In this document: piece after piece, positions 1 through 8,607 of the stretch
Layout of the letters: every line of letters begins with the position of its first letter
Position numbering within the stretch: the first letter of the stretch is position 1
Assembly: GCA_963813635.1 (NCBI GenBank)
Contig: CAWEZO010000007.1
Location: 62,001 to 126,000, forward strand
Reading direction: 5' to 3'
DNA length: 64,000 bases
Source of the DNA: JBBRZM01 sp963813635
GTDB lineage: Bacteria; Actinomycetota; Acidimicrobiia; IMCC26256; JBBRZM01
The notes under the pieces: generated by a model
Databases searched by the model: none
The model's input: the letters and a program-made list of their open reading frames with translations, nothing else
What the model was told of the DNA's origin: nothing
Position numbers and translations under genes: made by a program

Positions 1-171
1 CGTGGCCGCATCCAAGGTTGCGGTCACGTACACGTAGTTCGCCGTTCTCCCCGCACCGAAGTTGGAGCGGTGCCCGGGTTTCAGAACATCGCCGGCCTTC
101 AGGTCAACCTTCGTACCGTGGAAGAAAGGTCCGGGATCCTGGACCGCGGACGGCGTCGGTTCGTTGTCCAT
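1..171 (-). CDS. arr: Rifampin ADP-ribosyltransferase (Arr), N-terminal part, runs off the left edge
   Basis: Arr inactivates rifamycins by transferring ADP-ribose from NAD+ to the ansa-chain hydroxyl. The 57 visible codons read straight to the window edge. Residues 15-18 (PFFHG), then GTKVDLKAGDVLKPGHRSN and NYVYVTATLDAA, match the start of the family, which is about 140 residues long. The ATG at 171 has GGAG six bases upstream; another in-frame ATG four codons earlier is less well placed. The C-terminal half lies outside the window, so intactness cannot be judged. No neighbouring gene points to a resistance island, and Arr is a common chromosomal gene in actinobacteria. Confidence 0.85.
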   Translation of the reverse strand, partial: MDNEPTPSAVQDPGPFFHGTKVDLKAGDVLKPGHRSNFGAGRTANYVYVTATLDAAT

Positions 172-471
172 GAGACACTCCATCAAGCGGGGCTGGCCAC
201 CGTACGACACGCCTGGCACGGCGCCAATGAGCGCGGTCACGGGCGGTTAGCCCGAACCCCATCGCCGGCGAGGTGCCGAACCCGAACCGGCGTTGAAAGG
301 CACTGCTGACATCGCAACGATGGACACCTGTGGACGCGCGATATCGGATGGCCTTCGGCGCTTCGCGTGTGCTTCCGAATCGCTCACGATCGAATCCACT
401 TCTGGTGCATCCACATCGGCAGCACTGATGCACAAGCGCCACCGCGTCGATGGTTGGATGTCGGTCGACGG
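172..471. other. 300 bp without a recognisable gene
   Basis: Short open frames exist on both strands but none has a ribosome-binding site or a recognisable sequence. This stretch holds the upstream region of arr and the downstream region of the NTF2-like gene. I see no hairpin or repeat in it. Confidence 0.4.
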
Positions 472-900
472 CTAAGCCTCGTTGGCGGGGCGAACCGGTC
501 GAGCCGTCGTGATCGGGTCGGCGTGGCGATGCGCGACCTTCCAGGTGTCTCCCTCACGACGAAAGATCATCGTGGCCCTGAGCGACATCGGCGTCATCGC
601 ATCGCTACCGGCCACCTGCACCTCGATCCTCTCGAGTTCGACGACATAGCCAAGGTCAGGGGTGGTGAATCTCGAGAGTTCCTCGAAACGAATCGAGCCG
701 GCCTTGAAGTTGGCGGCCGCCGCTTCCGTCGCCTTGGCGACGTTCGCGAAGCCGACGTGAGGTGGACCGTATGGATTCGCGAGTGATGCGTCGTCACGCC
801 GTGAGAAGAGGTCGAGCACTGGTGCTGGATCACCCTTCAAGAACGAGTCCTGCGCGAGCCTGAACGCCTCAACAGCGCCGTCGAAGTCAATCTCGGCCAC
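472..900 (-). CDS. SnoaL/NTF2-like (DUF4440-type) protein
   Basis: A 142-residue protein with the layout of the nuclear-transport-factor-2-like fold: an N-terminal helix (EAFRLAQDSFLKGD), a segment with DPAPVLDLFS and NPYGPPHVG, then paired beta strands ending in a basic stretch (WKVAHRHAD), where SnoaL/DUF4440 proteins carry their last strand. Members are small cone-shaped domains used as enzymes (isomerase, cyclase, dehydratase) or ligand carriers; no specific activity can be read here. The GTG at 900 is chosen because GGAGGAGGG ends five bases upstream. A much longer open frame continues upstream but has no family similarity. The gene stands alone. Confidence 0.7.
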   Translation of the reverse strand: MAEIDFDGAVEAFRLAQDSFLKGDPAPVLDLFSRRDDASLANPYGPPHVGFANVAKATEAAAANFKAGSIRFEELSRFTTPDLGYVVELERIEVQVAGSDAMTPMSLRATMIFRREGDTWKVAHRHADPITTARPVRPANEA

Positions 901-1134
901 GGCCACCCTCCTCCGGTGCAGTCTGGTTATCTGAGTCAGCTCTGTGCAAACGCACTGATCGTGCCCTTCTGGCGTCCACACGACCGCCCGGAACCGTCGA
1001 AGACAGCGCCGACACGCTCGCCGGCAGACCGCTCGGTATCGCTCCGAGCCGGCGGTCGGGGTCACCCAGGACCAGCAGGAGGCCTCGTCGTTCTGGGACA
1101 CTTCAGACACGGGCGCGTGGACCAGGCTGGCGGC

Positions 1135-1660
1135 TAGTTCCTCGGCGCCGGCACGGCTCGATCGCCGCGCACGTTCCAGGGATCGGTCGGAGATTCTCGG
1201 TCCGGTTGAGCTTGCGGGCGCTGTCGGCGGGGGTGCCGTGGAGCCGGACCGTGATCGTGCCGCCGCCGATAGGTGTCGGGGAGTCGGTAGTCGTTGTACC
1301 AGCGGTAGGTCTGGTTGCGACCGGCATTGCGGTGGGTACGGACGCGTCGCAGCGGTTCGAAGTGCAGGTCGCCGGTTTCGGTGAGCACGCCGAGACCGAG
1401 GGCGCCGTCGCGCGCGTAGAGGGAGACGGTCTTACCGGTCGGTGTTTCGATGGTCTTGTCTTCGACGTAGGTGCTCTTCGGAACGCGCCGGCCGCCCTTG
1501 CGGCTCGGGGCCTTAAGAACTGCTGCTTGCGCGGCACTGACCCTGTTGATCGGGATCAGTCCCAGGTCATGCAGAAGTGCGAGCTCCGCTTCGACGCGTC
1601 GCGCGCTGCCGTACACCGACTGCAGCGCGGCGAAGAGGAGCCACATGAAGACCGGGCCGT
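1135..1660 (-). pseudogene. Fragment of an actinobacterial DDE-type transposase-like protein
   Basis: The minus strand reads through pieces that I recall from a common actinobacterial transposase-like family: FAALQSVYGSARRVEAEL, LLHDLGLIPINRVSAA, FEPLRRVRTHRNAGRNQTYR and, after a frameshift near 1280, GGGTITVRLHG with RKLNRTENLRPIPGT. The expected stretch between the first two pieces is missing, so the copy has an internal deletion as well as a frameshift and cannot be active. Its 5' side is fused to the IS6 remnant at 1661-1846. The family name is from memory; the fragmentary state is seen directly. Confidence 0.55.
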
Positions 1661-1846
1661 GACGCAGGCGTGCTCGACCTCGATCCCACGCTCGCCGAGG
1701 AGCTCCTCGGCATCGCGATAGAGCCCGCACCGCAAGTACCATCGCAAGGCAAGGACGATGATCTCCGGCGGGAACGCGAGGACTGTGGGATCGGAGCATT
1801 CCCACACCGTCGTCCCCGCTGAGCGATGGCTCAATGCAACAGTGCC
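1661..1846 (-). mobile_element. IS6-family remnant A: N-terminal transposase fragment with terminal inverted repeat
   Basis: The minus strand encodes the start of an IS6-type transposase (PPEIIVLALRWYLRCGL, then EELLGERGIEVEH), and the sequence then runs into an unrelated transposase fragment. The outer end at 1831-1846 is, read inward, GGCACTGTTGCATTGA, the classic IS6 terminal repeat. Only about 55 codons survive; the DDE catalytic core is gone. The ppk2 start codon lies 49 bases beyond the repeat, so the IS end now forms that gene's upstream region. Confidence 0.8.
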
Positions 1847-1894
1847 GTTCGCGCTCGTTGAGGCGGAGCAGTTGGCAGCGGAAAGGTTTGCTGT

Positions 1895-2692
1895 ATGACG
1901 AAGTCGGATTCCGTGTCTCCTGCGCTATCGGCGGGCGTGTACCGGCGCGAGCTGGTTCCGCTCCAGCGTGAGCTCGTGAAGCTGCAGGAGTGGGTGCGCC
2001 ACGAAGGCATCAAGATGTGCGTGCTGTTCGAGGGGCGCGACGCTGCTGGGAAGGGCGGCACGATCAAGCGCATCGTCGAACGTACGAACCCGCGGGTGGT
2101 GCGCGTGGTCGCGCTCGACATGCCGACTGAGCGCGAGCGTAGACAGTGGTACTTCCAGCGTTACGTAGAGCACCTTCCCACTGCTGGAGAGATCGTGTTG
2201 TTCGATCGCAGTTGGTACAACCGTGCCGGCGTGGAGCACGTCATGGGGTTCTGCACGCAGGACGAGTATGAGGAGTTCCTGCGGTCGTGCCCGGAGTTCG
2301 AGCGCATGTTGATCCGTTCGGGTCTCGTGCTGGTGAAGTACTGGTTCTCGGTGAGCGACGCCGAACAAGAACGACGGTTCCAGTCGCGTATCAAGGATCC
2401 GGAGAAGCGTTGGAAGCTGAGCGCGATGGACCTCGAGTCCCGCGCCCGGTGGGCCGACTACTCGCGGGCGAAGGACGCAATGTTTCAATTTACGGACACG
2501 AAGTGGTCGCCGTGGCTGGTGGTCGACGCGAGCGACAAGCGACGCGCTCGACTGAACTGCATCCGGCATCTGTTGAGCGTGGTGCCCTACCAGGACGTCA
2601 CCTCGAAACCGTTGAAGCTCCCAAGACGCCAGCCCGACGACTACGTACGCCCGCCGCTCGAGGACCAGACATTCGTGCCGTCCGTGTATTGA
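1895..2692 (+). CDS. ppk2: Polyphosphate kinase 2 (PPK2 family)
   Basis: PPK2 moves phosphate between polyphosphate and nucleotides, usually making NDP or NTP from polyphosphate in the cytoplasm. The 265-residue protein has the Walker A motif GRDAAGKGG near residue 49, the Walker B region LFDRSWYNRAGVE near residue 100 and the lid segment RIKDPEKRWKLS near residue 165, all in normal order and at normal length for a one-domain PPK2. The ATG at 1895 has GGAAAGG eight bases upstream. The gene begins 49 bases from an IS6 end, so the IS may have replaced or supplied its promoter. Which PPK2 class, and so which nucleotide is preferred, cannot be settled by eye. Confidence 0.93.
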   Translation: MTKSDSVSPALSAGVYRRELVPLQRELVKLQEWVRHEGIKMCVLFEGRDAAGKGGTIKRIVERTNPRVVRVVALDMPTERERRQWYFQRYVEHLPTAGEIVLFDRSWYNRAGVEHVMGFCTQDEYEEFLRSCPEFERMLIRSGLVLVKYWFSVSDAEQERRFQSRIKDPEKRWKLSAMDLESRARWADYSRAKDAMFQFTDTKWSPWLVVDASDKRRARLNCIRHLLSVVPYQDVTSKPLKLPRRQPDDYVRPPLEDQTFVPSVY

Positions 2693-3048
2693 GAACGCTG
2701 CGGGTGCCACAAGGAGTCAACTGCTGTCTTCTCTCGTGCCATGACTCCATCCTCGTCTTTCAAGGTGTGGGTGCCGGAACCCGTCCGGGCATGCTGAGCA
2801 GGCGTTTCCGCGACACGACCGGATCCTGGCTGCGTCGCTCGTTCGCCCTGAAGTTCGCTCGGGCCCCGATGTACGAACGGATCGCTCAAACCGCGAATGT
2901 GCCGAAACAGTGCGATCCCCGGGTTCACTCGTCAGACGGTGGCGCGGGGTACCGGGCGTGTCACCGACAGGACGATTCGGGTGGATCACGCGGTTCTGGA
3001 GATCGAACCGTCTGGCAGGTTCGAATCCTCCCGAGGGCGCTGATCCGG
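2693..3048. other. 356 bp gap with a tRNA-like 3' fragment near 3016-3041
   Basis: No gene is evident. Around 3016-3041 the plus strand carries a T-arm-like piece (GGTTCGAATCC flanked by partly pairing bases) followed by GAGGGCGC, like the last quarter of a tRNA of the arginine type. No matching 5' acceptor strand lies within 80 bases upstream and no cloverleaf can be drawn. If it is a real tRNA scrap it could be an old integration scar; it could equally be chance. Confidence 0.3.
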
Positions 3049-5470
3049 TCAGTCGACGATCTTGCCCGGATTGAGCTGGTGACCAGGGTCGACGCCGTCG
3101 AAGAGTGCTCGGATCATGCTGACGCCCGCCGCCGAGATGTCCTGCTCGAGCCAGGGCGCGTGCGCGAGCCCGACCGCGTGGTGATGGGAGAGTGTGCCGC
3201 CTTCGTCGATGAACGCCTGTTGGATGGCGGTTTTGACGATTGCGTACTGGTCGAGCACGTCGGATCGTTCGGAGCCGCGGAACGCGAAGGTGAAGTAGAG
3301 GCACGCGCCCGAGTGGTATGAGTGCGAGAGGTGGCACATGATCCAGCCCGCGACCTCCAGCTCCGCGAACGCCTTCTCGGCCGCCTCGATCACCCCGTCG
3401 TAGAGCTTCGGCAGCACGCTCCAGGGCGCCGAGGTCTCGGACACGTCGGCGAGCGCCCCGTAGGCGAGGAGGTGATCACGGATGTACGGCGTGTCGAACT
3501 TCTTCTGGTCGTAAAGTGCGCCCGGACCGGAGCCGATGCAGATGCCGTTGTGGCGCGACACGATCTCGCCGACGAGCTTGCGCTGCAGCTTCACGTGCTT
3601 CTCGGTGCCCTCGTAGCCGATGAATCCGAGACACGCCGCGATCCATGTCGTAGTGCTTGACTCGCCCGAGGAACTTCTTGAGCGCCACCGAGGAGTACTT
3701 GTCGACGAGGCCGCCCGGCTTCTTCGTCGCGAAGGAGAATTGCGTCTCGTGCGGGTCCGCGACACGGGTGACCGACGGCGATGCGTCGCTCTCCGCGATC
3801 TCGGCCATTGCGGAGATCGCGCCGTACCAGTCCGGGAAGAGGTAGCCGAGGATCTTGCGGACCTCAGGGGTCCGGTGCACGCGCACGGTGGCTACGGTGA
3901 TGATCCCCAGGCGACCCTCGCTCCCGAGCAGCATCTGGTTCACGTCGGGCCCGGTCGACTTGGACGGCACCGCGCGCGTGACGAGGACGCCCGCGGGCGT
4001 GACGGCGCGCAACGCCGTAGTGATGTCGGCGATGTCGCCGTACTTGTCGGACTGCATACCCGACGACCGGGTCGCGATCCATCCGCCGAGCGTCGAGTAG
4101 GTGAAGCTGTCCGGGAAGTGCCCGAAGGTCCAGCCCTTCGCGTTGAGCTGCTCTTCGAGGCGCGGGCCGAGCACTCCGGCCTGCACCCGCGCCAGACGGG
4201 CGACGTCGTCGATCTCGATCACCACGTCCATCTTCCGCATGTCGACCGAGAGGACGGTGCGCGACTCCCCGCGAGATGGCTCGAGGCTCTCGGAGATGTT
4301 CGTGCCGCCACCGAACGGAATGACTACAACATCGTGCGCCAACGCCGTCGACATGATCGCCACGACGTCATCTTCGGCTTCCGGGTACACGATCACGTCC
4401 GGCAGCCGACCCAGGTCGCCGCGGCGAACGCGCAGGAGGTCGCGGAGGCTCTTGCCGTACGTGTGGACGACGCGCTCCATCGGCTCCGAGGTGATCTGAT
4501 CGGCGCGCAGGACATTCGCGAGCGCCTCGGCGAACGCCTCGTTCAAGACGGGAGCGTCGATCGTGAGCGCATCGAAGTCGATGACCGGGTCGCTCGGACC
4601 GTCAATATCGATCCCGATCTTCTCCCGGACGAATGGCGCGAGGTCGGGCTTGTCCGCGTGGGTGAACGTCACCTGCTCGTCACCCCAACCCCACCACTTC
4701 ATGTGCTGCACCATGTGGCGCTCCTTGCCGATCGGGGCTCCTGCAAGTCTCCGCACTTCTGCCTCGAGCCGTTTCGACAGTCGTGGCCGCTTGGTGCTCG
4801 AGTCGCCGTTCACGGCCGAGAAGATCGGGTCGCCGATCGTGACCGTGACCTTCCCGCGCCGCGGCCATCGCTTGCCTTTGGGCCACAATGCGTACGCGCC
4901 GTCGATGTACATGGGCACGATCGGGCCGTCGAACTGCGCGCCAAGCTCGTCGATGCCGGCGCGGAACCGTCGCATCTCCCCGTCGGGCGAACGCCCGCCC
5001 TCCGGGAAGAGAACCACAACATCGCCCGCGTGACACGATGCCCCGAGTCGCGCGAACGCGTGTTGGCGCGCAGCGCGCCGTTCGGCAGTCTCGCTGAGCT
5101 GTCGGACCGGCATCGGCTCGAGGCGCAGCGCGTTGCGAAGGAGCAAGCCAAACCGTGATGGCTTCCGGCCGGCCGCTTCCGCCATTGCGGACCCGAAGAA
5201 GTAGTCACCCGCGGCCGCGATGTGAAAGCGGCGAAATGACCCACCGGCGACGTGCATGAGCACGACGGCGTCAAGGTGTGACGCGTGGTTGCTCACCACG
5301 ACATACCCGCCGACTGGGACCTTTTCTCTCCCCTGCACGTCGAGGGTGATGTAGATCCTGAACGCGGCGCGGGCAAAGGCCTCGAACCCGAGCGCGACCG
5401 CGCGCCGGGAAACGGACAACGGATCCGTCGTCTCGGAACGGTCTCTCTCGGGTGGGGCGCCCTCTCGCAT
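3049..5470 (-). CDS. PlsC-type acyltransferase fused to alkyl-DHAP synthase (frameshifted)
   Basis: Two enzymes in one frame. The N-terminal part is a PlsC-type acyltransferase: NHASHLD (the HX4D catalytic motif), FPEGGRSPDG and IVPMYIDGA. The rest is an FAD-linked alkylglycerone-phosphate synthase: KWWGWGDEQ, the FAD-binding PFGGGTNISE, SSGMQSDKYGDI, and near the end the SHHHAVG active-site cluster and NPGKIVD. AGPS swaps the acyl chain of acyl-DHAP for a fatty alcohol, making the ether bond; the fused acyltransferase could supply the acyl-DHAP. A frameshift at about 3636-3641 (removing one base restores the frame) moves the last 200 residues into another frame. The start at 5470 is a guess; the open frame extends to 5611. 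Divergent from the reductase at 5577. Confidence 0.85.
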
Positions 5471-5576
5471 TCGGCACAGGCTCTCATGCGCCAGGCGGTG
5501 CGGCCAACACCCGGAGCGAGGCCTGCCGCAATCGAGAACTAAGTTCCAGGGTGTGCGACCACCCGAGAGGCCATCG

Positions 5577-6761
5577 ATGACCTCACGCATTGCCTTGCTC
5601 ACGGGCGCCACGGGGTTCCTCGGTAGCAGTCTCGCGCTGGAGCTGTTGAGCTCGGGTCGTGAGCGCGTCTACTGCGTCGTGCGACCGCGCGGCGACATGA
5701 CCGAGCGGCTGCACCGCGCGGTCCGTGCCGCGGGAGACGCAGCCGGCATCGAGGACGGGCTCGACGAGCAGCTCCGACGGCTCGTGCCGCTGGCCGGTGA
5801 CATCGCGCAGCCGGGGCTCGGGCTCACGGCTGCGGATCGGGCGCGACTCGCGGCTGATCGTCCGGACGAGGTGTGGCACGCCGCGGCGTCACTGCTTTAC
5901 GAGGACAAGCACAAGGCCGAGATCATGGCCACGAACGTCGACGGCACCGCACACATGGTCGAGACGGTCGCAGAGCTTGGCATCCCCGAGCTCAACCACA
6001 TCAGCACCGCGTACGTCGCCGGCCTGCGCGTCGGTGATGTGCATGAGGATCCGTACGACCGACGTTTCGATCCGAACAACTGGTACGAAGCCTCGAAGCG
6101 GCAAGGCGAAGACATCGTGGTCGCCAATGCAGCGCGGTTCGAGCGGGTCCGCATCATGCGACCGTCGATCGTCGTCGGCAACCTCTCGACGCACCGGTCG
6201 AGCTCCGACAGCGGCTACTACGGCTTCTTACGCGGGTTGGAACGACTCTGTCGGTTGATCGAGCGCAAGGAAGACGGATATCTGGATCACCACAGGGTCA
6301 AGCTCTTCGTGGAACCGCATTCGTCACTCAACCTGGTGCCGATCGACCTGCTGGTGAGGGAAGCGATCGGGCTGGCCGACGCGCCACAGGCCGGCGGACG
6401 GTACTTCCACCTCACCAATCCGTTCCCGATCACCATCGAGCAGGCGCGCGTCGGACCCGAAAGCTCGATCGACCGGTTGCGCCTCGATCTGGTGGAGGAT
6501 CGGGAGCTCCTCGGCAAGTACGACGCGCTCCTCGACGACGCTCTGGACTTCTACCGGCCGTACCTGCGCAACGACAAGAACTTCATTCGAGCACGCGACG
6601 GCGCGAACCCGCCCGCAGCGATACGCATCACCCAAGACGATCTGGCCGCGCTCAGCGTCGTGCACTTCGAGCAAAAGCGCGACGCTGCGGCCACGAAGCG
6701 GGCAACCACATCCTTCGACCCGGCCGGAACCTCAGGCGCGTTGCCAGGCGAGTTGTGCTGA
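5577..6761 (+). CDS. NAD(P)-dependent fatty acyl-CoA reductase-like protein (NAD_binding_4 type)
   Basis: A 394-residue extended SDR. TGATGFLGSS near the start binds NADP, ISTAYVAG lies near residue 140, and YEASK near residue 180 is the YxxxK catalytic pair. The layout matches the Male-sterility/thioester-reductase group, whose members reduce acyl-CoA or acyl-carrier thioesters to aldehyde or alcohol. It has no carrier or adenylation domain. The ATG at 5577 follows AGAGG by about six bases; a GTG at 5553 is also in frame. Its start faces that of the acyltransferase-AGPS fusion, so a shared promoter region lies between them; making the fatty alcohol used by AGPS would be a consistent role, though that is inference. 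Confidence 0.75.
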   Translation: MTSRIALLTGATGFLGSSLALELLSSGRERVYCVVRPRGDMTERLHRAVRAAGDAAGIEDGLDEQLRRLVPLAGDIAQPGLGLTAADRARLAADRPDEVWHAAASLLYEDKHKAEIMATNVDGTAHMVETVAELGIPELNHISTAYVAGLRVGDVHEDPYDRRFDPNNWYEASKRQGEDIVVANAARFERVRIMRPSIVVGNLSTHRSSSDSGYYGFLRGLERLCRLIERKEDGYLDHHRVKLFVEPHSSLNLVPIDLLVREAIGLADAPQAGGRYFHLTNPFPITIEQARVGPESSIDRLRLDLVEDRELLGKYDALLDDALDFYRPYLRNDKNFIRARDGANPPAAIRITQDDLAALSVVHFEQKRDAAATKRATTSFDPAGTSGALPGELC

Positions 6762-6789
6762 TCGGCGGAGAGAGATTGGAAGGAATGCC

Positions 6790-7002
6790 GTGACCAGCGA
6801 ACCTGTCGAACTCGTACGCACCTATGGCGAGATCGTCCTGACCGCGAAGGTGGATCGCGGCATGCGCAAGGGCGTCTGCTCCATTCCCCACGGGCACTTG
6901 CACACGAATGTCAACAACCTGACCAACACCGACGACATCGATCTTCTCGGCGGCATGGCGCTGTACTCGGGCGTCCAGATCGAGGTCGAACCAGTGGTGT
7001 AG
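6790..7002 (+). pseudogene. Molybdopterin oxidoreductase, C-terminal remnant
   Basis: Seventy residues that match only the last part of a DMSO-reductase-family enzyme, the molybdopterin-dinucleotide-binding domain: VRTYGEIVLTAKVD, MRKGVCSIPHGH, VNNLTNTDDID and GGMALYSGVQIEVEP. A full enzyme has 700 or more residues. The GTG at 6790 with AAGGA upstream opens a frame, but nothing suggests a stand-alone function. It sits 28 bases after the reductase gene and is followed at once by a moeA fragment, so a molybdenum-enzyme locus has been cut down here. Confidence 0.75.
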
Positions 7003-7026
7003 CCCCTCGAAGGCGCGTGTGTTGGT

Positions 7027-7119
7027 GTGAGCAATTTGATTCCGCTCGAGGAGGCGCAGGACTGGGTGCTCGAACGCGTGGCCCCGCTGCGCCACGCCAG
7101 CGTCCGCCCCGCCAGGTAG
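7027..7119 (+). pseudogene. moeA, N-terminal remnant (30 codons)
   Basis: The frame starts with GTG and reads SNLIPLEEAQDWVLERVAPL, the normal opening of MoeA, the enzyme that inserts molybdenum into molybdopterin. It meets a TAG after 30 codons, where about 400 residues should follow. It begins 24 bases after the end of the molybdopterin-oxidoreductase remnant, which suits a former operon of enzyme plus cofactor gene. The fragment is too short for more certainty. Confidence 0.6.
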
Positions 7120-7228
7120 GCCTTTTGCCCGCTAAGACGCCAGTCGTCGTTGGCGGCCACGACTGCATCGTCGCAGGGACAACCGATGCGTGCTCGGCAT
7201 CACGGCACGCGCGTCGACAGGTGAATGT

Positions 7229-7438
7229 TCACTCTTCGTACTTGAACGACACCTTGAGCCTCGCCCGATAGGTCTTCGCCTTGCCGTCTTCGATCTGCAC
7301 GTCCAACTCAGCGACCTCGGCGATCCGCAGGTCGCGCAGACTGCCCGACGCCTTCTCGACCGCAGCAGCGGCCGCCTTTTCCCACGACTCCGTGCTCGTG
7401 CCGACGAGCTCGATGACCGTATAGACGCTCTCAGCCAA
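7229..7438 (-). CDS. Dodecin (flavin-binding)
   Basis: Dodecins are hollow 12-subunit spheres of about 68 residues that store or buffer flavins or CoA. This 69-residue protein has the family features: a first strand VYTVIELVGTS, a helix SWEKAAAAAVEKAS, LRDLRIAEVAELDVQI and the final strand KTYRARLKVSFKYEE. The TTG at 7438 is taken as start because AAAGGAGAGG lies nine bases upstream and the family begins here; the open frame extends upstream without similarity. It is single and not in an operon. A flavin-buffer role would suit a light-exposed cell, but that is speculation. Confidence 0.88.
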   Translation of the reverse strand: MAESVYTVIELVGTSTESWEKAAAAAVEKASGSLRDLRIAEVAELDVQIEDGKAKTYRARLKVSFKYEE

Positions 7439-7717
7439 GACGTCCGTCCTCTCCTTTGCGAACTGGGCAATCGTGACCCCGGGATCGGGTCCCGTCAAAC
7501 GCCAGTGGCGCCAGACACTCGTCCGCGACCTCCAGCGCATTCAAGGCCGGGATCAATGGAAGCGCTGATGTTGTGGGTACCGAAGAACTCGTCCGGACCC
7601 GCTGAACTGCGCCTTTGCCCGAGCTGCGGTCGCAGCGCAGTGTCGTAGACGATGCCTTGCGCACCGGCGACGTTCGCAGCCGGAGCCTGCGTATCGGATG
7701 TCGACGTGCCGGAGAAC

Positions 7718-7757
7718 GGAGTGAGGGAGCCCTCGGGGGAAAGGGCTCCCTCACTCC
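7718..7757 (-). terminator. Perfect 16-bp stem terminator-like hairpin
   Basis: Positions 7718-7733 and 7742-7757 are exact reverse complements, separated by an 8-base loop. The hairpin lies 16 bases after the stop of the fasciclin gene on the minus strand. There is no clear T run, so it may act as an intrinsic terminator of the weak actinobacterial type or as an mRNA stabiliser. Confidence 0.75.
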
Positions 7758-7773
7758 GGAACGCCTGAACCCG

Positions 7774-8334
7774 CTAGGCCGGCGGTGTGAGGACGCAGTC
7801 GATGACGTGGATCACGCCGTTCGACGCGGCCACATCGGTCTTGACGATGTTGCAGCCGTTGATCGTCGCAGCGCCGGTCGCGACCTTGATGTCCACATCC
7901 TGGCCCTCGACGGTCTTCACCATCTGTGCGCGCTGGAGGTCCGCGGCCATCACCTTCCCCGGCACCACGTGGTACGTGAGGATCTTCGTCAACTGGGCCT
8001 TGTCCGCGAGGATCGCGTTGAGCTGGTCCGCCGGGATCTTGGCGAACGCCGCGTTCGTGGGCGCGAACACGGTGTAGGGGCCGGCACCGTTCAAGGTCTC
8101 GACGAGCCCGGCCTTCTTGACCGCGGTGACCAGGGTGCTGAAGTCGGGGTTAGCGGACGCGACAGAGACCACGGTGCCGGACGACTTCGTCGGGCTCGAG
8201 GTCGAGCTCGAGGTCTGACTGGCCTTGTCGCTCTTCGAAGACGACTTGTTGTCGCTGCTGCTGCTGCAGGCGCCTACGACGACGGCGAGGGCTGCCGTCG
8301 CGGCGAGGACGCGCAGGGGACGGGAGATGTGCAT
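7774..8334 (-). CDS. Fasciclin (FAS1) domain lipoprotein
   Basis: A 186-residue secreted lipoprotein. The signal peptide ends in the lipobox VVGAC at about residues 19-23, followed by a long serine/lysine-rich linker. The rest is one FAS1 domain: SANPDFSTLVTAVKKAGL, then GPYTVFAPTNAAFAKIP, the H-box-like LTYHVVPGKV and a final INGCNIVKTDV with VIHVIDCVL. This is the MPB70/MPT83 type, thought to mediate adhesion or carry hydrophobic ligands at the cell surface. The two cysteines in the last third could form a disulfide. It stands alone and is followed by a strong hairpin. Confidence 0.93.
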   Translation of the reverse strand: MHISRPLRVLAATAALAVVVGACSSSSDNKSSSKSDKASQTSSSTSSPTKSSGTVVSVASANPDFSTLVTAVKKAGLVETLNGAGPYTVFAPTNAAFAKIPADQLNAILADKAQLTKILTYHVVPGKVMAADLQRAQMVKTVEGQDVDIKVATGAATINGCNIVKTDVAASNGVIHVIDCVLTPPA

Positions 8335-8429
8335 CGGTGGATTTCCTTTCGCTCCGACGGGCTCTCGCGCCGCCGTTCGTTTGGGTTAACCGAACTACGG
8401 AGCTGTCAACGATGCGGATGACCCCATCC

Positions 8430-8595
8430 GGCACTGTTGAGTTGGCGGAGGGCCCGCTGGGTGGTGAGGCGACGGTCACGAACCCGATGACCGAGTACAC
8501 CTGGCGGTAGGTGGAACGCTTCACGCCGCTCCTCGGCGATGCGGCCCGACCGTGCCGGCACGTAGTCGGGTTGCGGTCGTGGCGCATCGCGGCAC
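8430..8595 (+). mobile_element. IS6-family remnant B: inverted repeat and short transposase fragment
   Basis: An IS6-type end (GGCACTGTTGAGTTGGCGG at 8430-8448) is followed on the plus strand by a decayed transposase piece: YTWR, a stop, then VERFTPLLGDAARPCRHVVG at 8490-8580. The same peptide (RFTPLLADAARPCRHVVG) occurs in remnant C. The piece ends just before the heliorhodopsin start codon at 8608, so the IS may mark the edge of that locus. Confidence 0.65.
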
Positions 8596-8607
8596 GCACT
8601 TGTCGCT

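Noticed and set aside
3016..3041. tRNA gene
   Set aside because: A T-arm-like segment and tRNA-like 3' end are present, but there is no 5' acceptor strand, D arm or anticodon arm that folds. Only a fragment or chance.
2287..3321. 344-residue plus-strand gene overlapping ppk2
   Set aside because: It is out of frame with ppk2 and has no motif; only ppk2 shows conserved kinase sequence.
3620..5158. Plus-strand 512-residue open frame
   Set aside because: Antisense to the acyltransferase-AGPS gene, with no recognisable motif.
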